Assembly: GCF_011008935.1 (NCBI RefSeq)
Contig: NZ_JAAIVJ010000008.1
Coordinates: forward strand, 124,001 to 188,000
Direction: 5' to 3'
Source: Tabrizicola oligotrophica
GTDB lineage: Bacteria; Pseudomonadota; Alphaproteobacteria; Rhodobacterales; Rhodobacteraceae
DNA: 64,000 nucleotides
In this document: positions 62,751 through 64,000 of the stretch, piece after piece
Numbering within the stretch: position 1 is the first letter of the stretch
Layout of the letters: each line of letters opens with the position of its first letter
Program-made: the position numbers and the translations under genes
The notes under the pieces: model-generated
The model's input: the letters and a program-made list of their open reading frames with translations, nothing else
Database searches by the model: none
Told to the model about the DNA's origin: nothing

Positions 62751-64000
62751 TCAGACGAACAGGAATTCGTCGTTGTAGATCGCCAGCGCAGTCTGGAACG
62801 CGGCGTCGTCGGCGTCATGGGCATAGATCACGCCGTCGATGGTGCCGTGATTGTTGTATTCATCCAGCGCGTCAAGGATTTCGCTGCCGGACTCGACCCC
62901 GTTCACGTCCTGGTTCCAAGGCTTGTCCTTCGCCCGCACGATGTCGTAATCGCCGAACACGCCGTCATCGTTCTTGTCACCATTGGCCAGCAGCCAGGCG
63001 ACCGCCTCTTCCAGCCAGTCCTTCGGCGTGCCATCCGAATCGTCGCCGATGTTGTTGCCCGCAAGGAAGTTGAGCCAGGTGGCAACCGCATGGCGGGCCA
63101 CGTCGTCCACCTTGTCCTGCTTCGGGCCCCAGTTCGCATTCTGAACCATGGCCAGCGCGATTTCATAGCTGATGAAGATGGTCGTCTCCCCAGCCCCTTC
63201 AAGGCCGTCACCGTTGAAGTCGCCAAGCAGCAGGCCCTTCTTGTCCGCCCCGTCGATGGCACCATTTCCGGTGGAATCGACGGCATAAAGCAGCTCGCCA
63301 TCCGGGAAGCCCGGTTTGCCCTCATAGGGCACCTGGTCGTCCGGGTTGCCGTTCCAGAAGGACTGCAGCTTGAAGCTGTTGCCCCAGCCGCCCGGCGTCC
63401 TGACCCCCGGCCCCTCGTTGACCAGCCCGAAGTAATGCGCCAGATCCTCGTCACTCACCCCCTCAGCAGTCGTCACGTCCGCCGTGTTGATGTGCTGACC
63501 GGCCGTCAGGGCCATGGAGTAAAGCAGCGTCGCCGTCTCGCCGACTTCCAGGATCCCGTCATTGGTGATGGATTCCTGCAGGTCATAGCCGGCGTTGTAG
63601 AGGTCTTGCAACGTCATCCCGTCGATGACCGTCCCGAAGGTGTCGGTATCCGAAATGGTCACTTCGGTCAGCGTGACATTGCCGGTATTCTCGATGGTGA
63701 TCATGAAATCTGCCATGCCACCGGCGATGTCCACCTCCGTCCCGGTCGGCTGATCGGCATCCTCGAAGCCTTGTCCCACATCGACGTATTTCTCCAGATC
63801 GATGTCAGGACTGTAGTCGATCAACACGATCTCGCTGTCGGAGACCTCATCCGTCTCGTTGCTGTCGGCGGTGGCGGTGTTGTCGACATCGCCGTCGCCG
63901 TCCACATCGCCGTTCAGATCGACACCGTTGCCGTCGATGTCGGCCTGGGTCACGAAGTAAGAGGCAAGGATCGTATAGCTCGCGCCGGGCGCCAGATCGC
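62751..64000 (-). CDS. Large acidic surface protein, 3' part (DUF7507-like repeats plus Ca-loop C-terminus)
   Basis: The frame runs open past the window edge, so the N-terminal part is missing. The visible end has a DUF7507/DUF11-like repeat boundary (DLAPGASYTILASYFVTQ, then an Asp-rich GDVDGDGDVDNTATAD), another repeat (FMITIENTGNVTLTEVTISD), and a C-terminal region with dockerin/EF-hand-like loops (DSTGNGAIDGADKK, DFNGDGLEGAGE, DKNDDGVFGDYD). Very acidic, so probably secreted and calcium-binding. The GTG at 63953 is not taken as a start because coding similarity continues upstream of it. Confidence 0.75.
   Translation of the reverse strand, partial: DLAPGASYTILASYFVTQADIDGNGVDLNGDVDGDGDVDNTATADSNETDEVSDSEIVLIDYSPDIDLEKYVDVGQGFEDADQPTGTEVDIAGGMADFMITIENTGNVTLTEVTISDTDTFGTVIDGMTLQDLYNAGYDLQESITNDGILEVGETATLLYSMALTAGQHINTADVTTAEGVSDEDLAHYFGLVNEGPGVRTPGGWGNSFKLQSFWNGNPDDQVPYEGKPGFPDGELLYAVDSTGNGAIDGADKKGLLLGDFNGDGLEGAGETTIFISYEIALAMVQNANWGPKQDKVDDVARHAVATWLNFLAGNNIGDDSDGTPKDWLEEAVAWLLANGDKNDDGVFGDYDIVRAKDKPWNQDVNGVESGSEILDALDEYNNHGTIDGVIYAHDADDAAFQTALAIYNDEFLFV

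Overview
The window is GC-rich, densely packed chromosomal DNA from a denitrifying alphaproteobacterium, most likely a member of Rhodobacteraceae (Rhodobacter/Gemmobacter/Paracoccus-like). Supporting signs are an F1-ATPase zeta-type (DUF1476) inhibitor, a Rhodobacter-type cytochrome c2, the short alphaproteobacterial proline-tRNA ligase, the murB-ddl-ftsQAZ-lpxC-bamD-recN order, a Paracoccus-like nirS-E-C-F-DL-G-H-J-N order, and a split methionine synthase. I see no rRNA, tRNA, insertion sequence, prophage or CRISPR array. No gene-free stretch exceeds about 250 bases.

Layout. 0-5 kb: Hint-domain protein, purS, purC, ATPase inhibitor, MprF-like membrane protein. 4.8-12.3 kb: a homocysteine methyltransferase module, a LysR regulator divergent from a 2OG-Fe(II) oxygenase, a radical SAM protein behind a LexA-type box, a corrinoid (B12) module, a DUF1638 protein, an FAD-linked lactate dehydrogenase and an NTF2-like protein. 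12.3-22.3 kb: recN, bamD, lpxC, ftsZ, ftsA, ftsQ, ddl and murB, all on the minus strand. 22.5-43.3 kb: the denitrification island, with a Crp/Fnr regulator, norCBQDEF, nirI-nnrS-nirX, the divergent nirSECFDLGHJN operon, a small membrane protein and cytochrome c2. 43.3-53.6 kb: a molybdenum hydroxylase (large, FeS and FAD subunits plus a MoaD/ThiS-like protein), a tripartite tricarboxylate transporter (tctABC), an orphan ABC-type binding protein and the TctD/TctE two-component system. 53.6-64 kb: glpK, glpD, glpR, nnrU, a lipoprotein-type cytochrome c, lolD, lolC, proS and the 3' part of a large acidic surface protein running off the window.

How the parts work together. NirS reduces nitrite to NO and NorCB reduces NO to N2O. 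NirE, NirDL, NirG, NirH, NirJ, NirF and NirN build haem d1. NirI is a NosR-like flavin/FeS membrane protein, and NirX (ApbE family) should flavinylate it. Cytochrome c2 can feed electrons to NirS. Near-perfect NNR/FNR-type boxes (TTGAC-N4-GTCAA) lie 58-72 bases upstream of nirS/nirI, norC and cytochrome c2, so these units probably form one NO-responsive regulon. The Crp/Fnr protein beside norF is the natural candidate regulator. No nitrate or N2O reductase genes are present here.

The less ordinary signals are: dispersed palindromic repeats that sit at gene edges and supply the N-terminal codons of nirC, nirN and norE; paired DnaA-box-like sites bracketing a GANTC methylation site upstream of ftsZ; a GAAC-N7-GAAC SOS box in front of the radical SAM gene; two methionine synthase modules with a DUF1638 gene nearby; and a molybdenum hydroxylase operon that carries its own MoaD-like protein next to a solute transporter.
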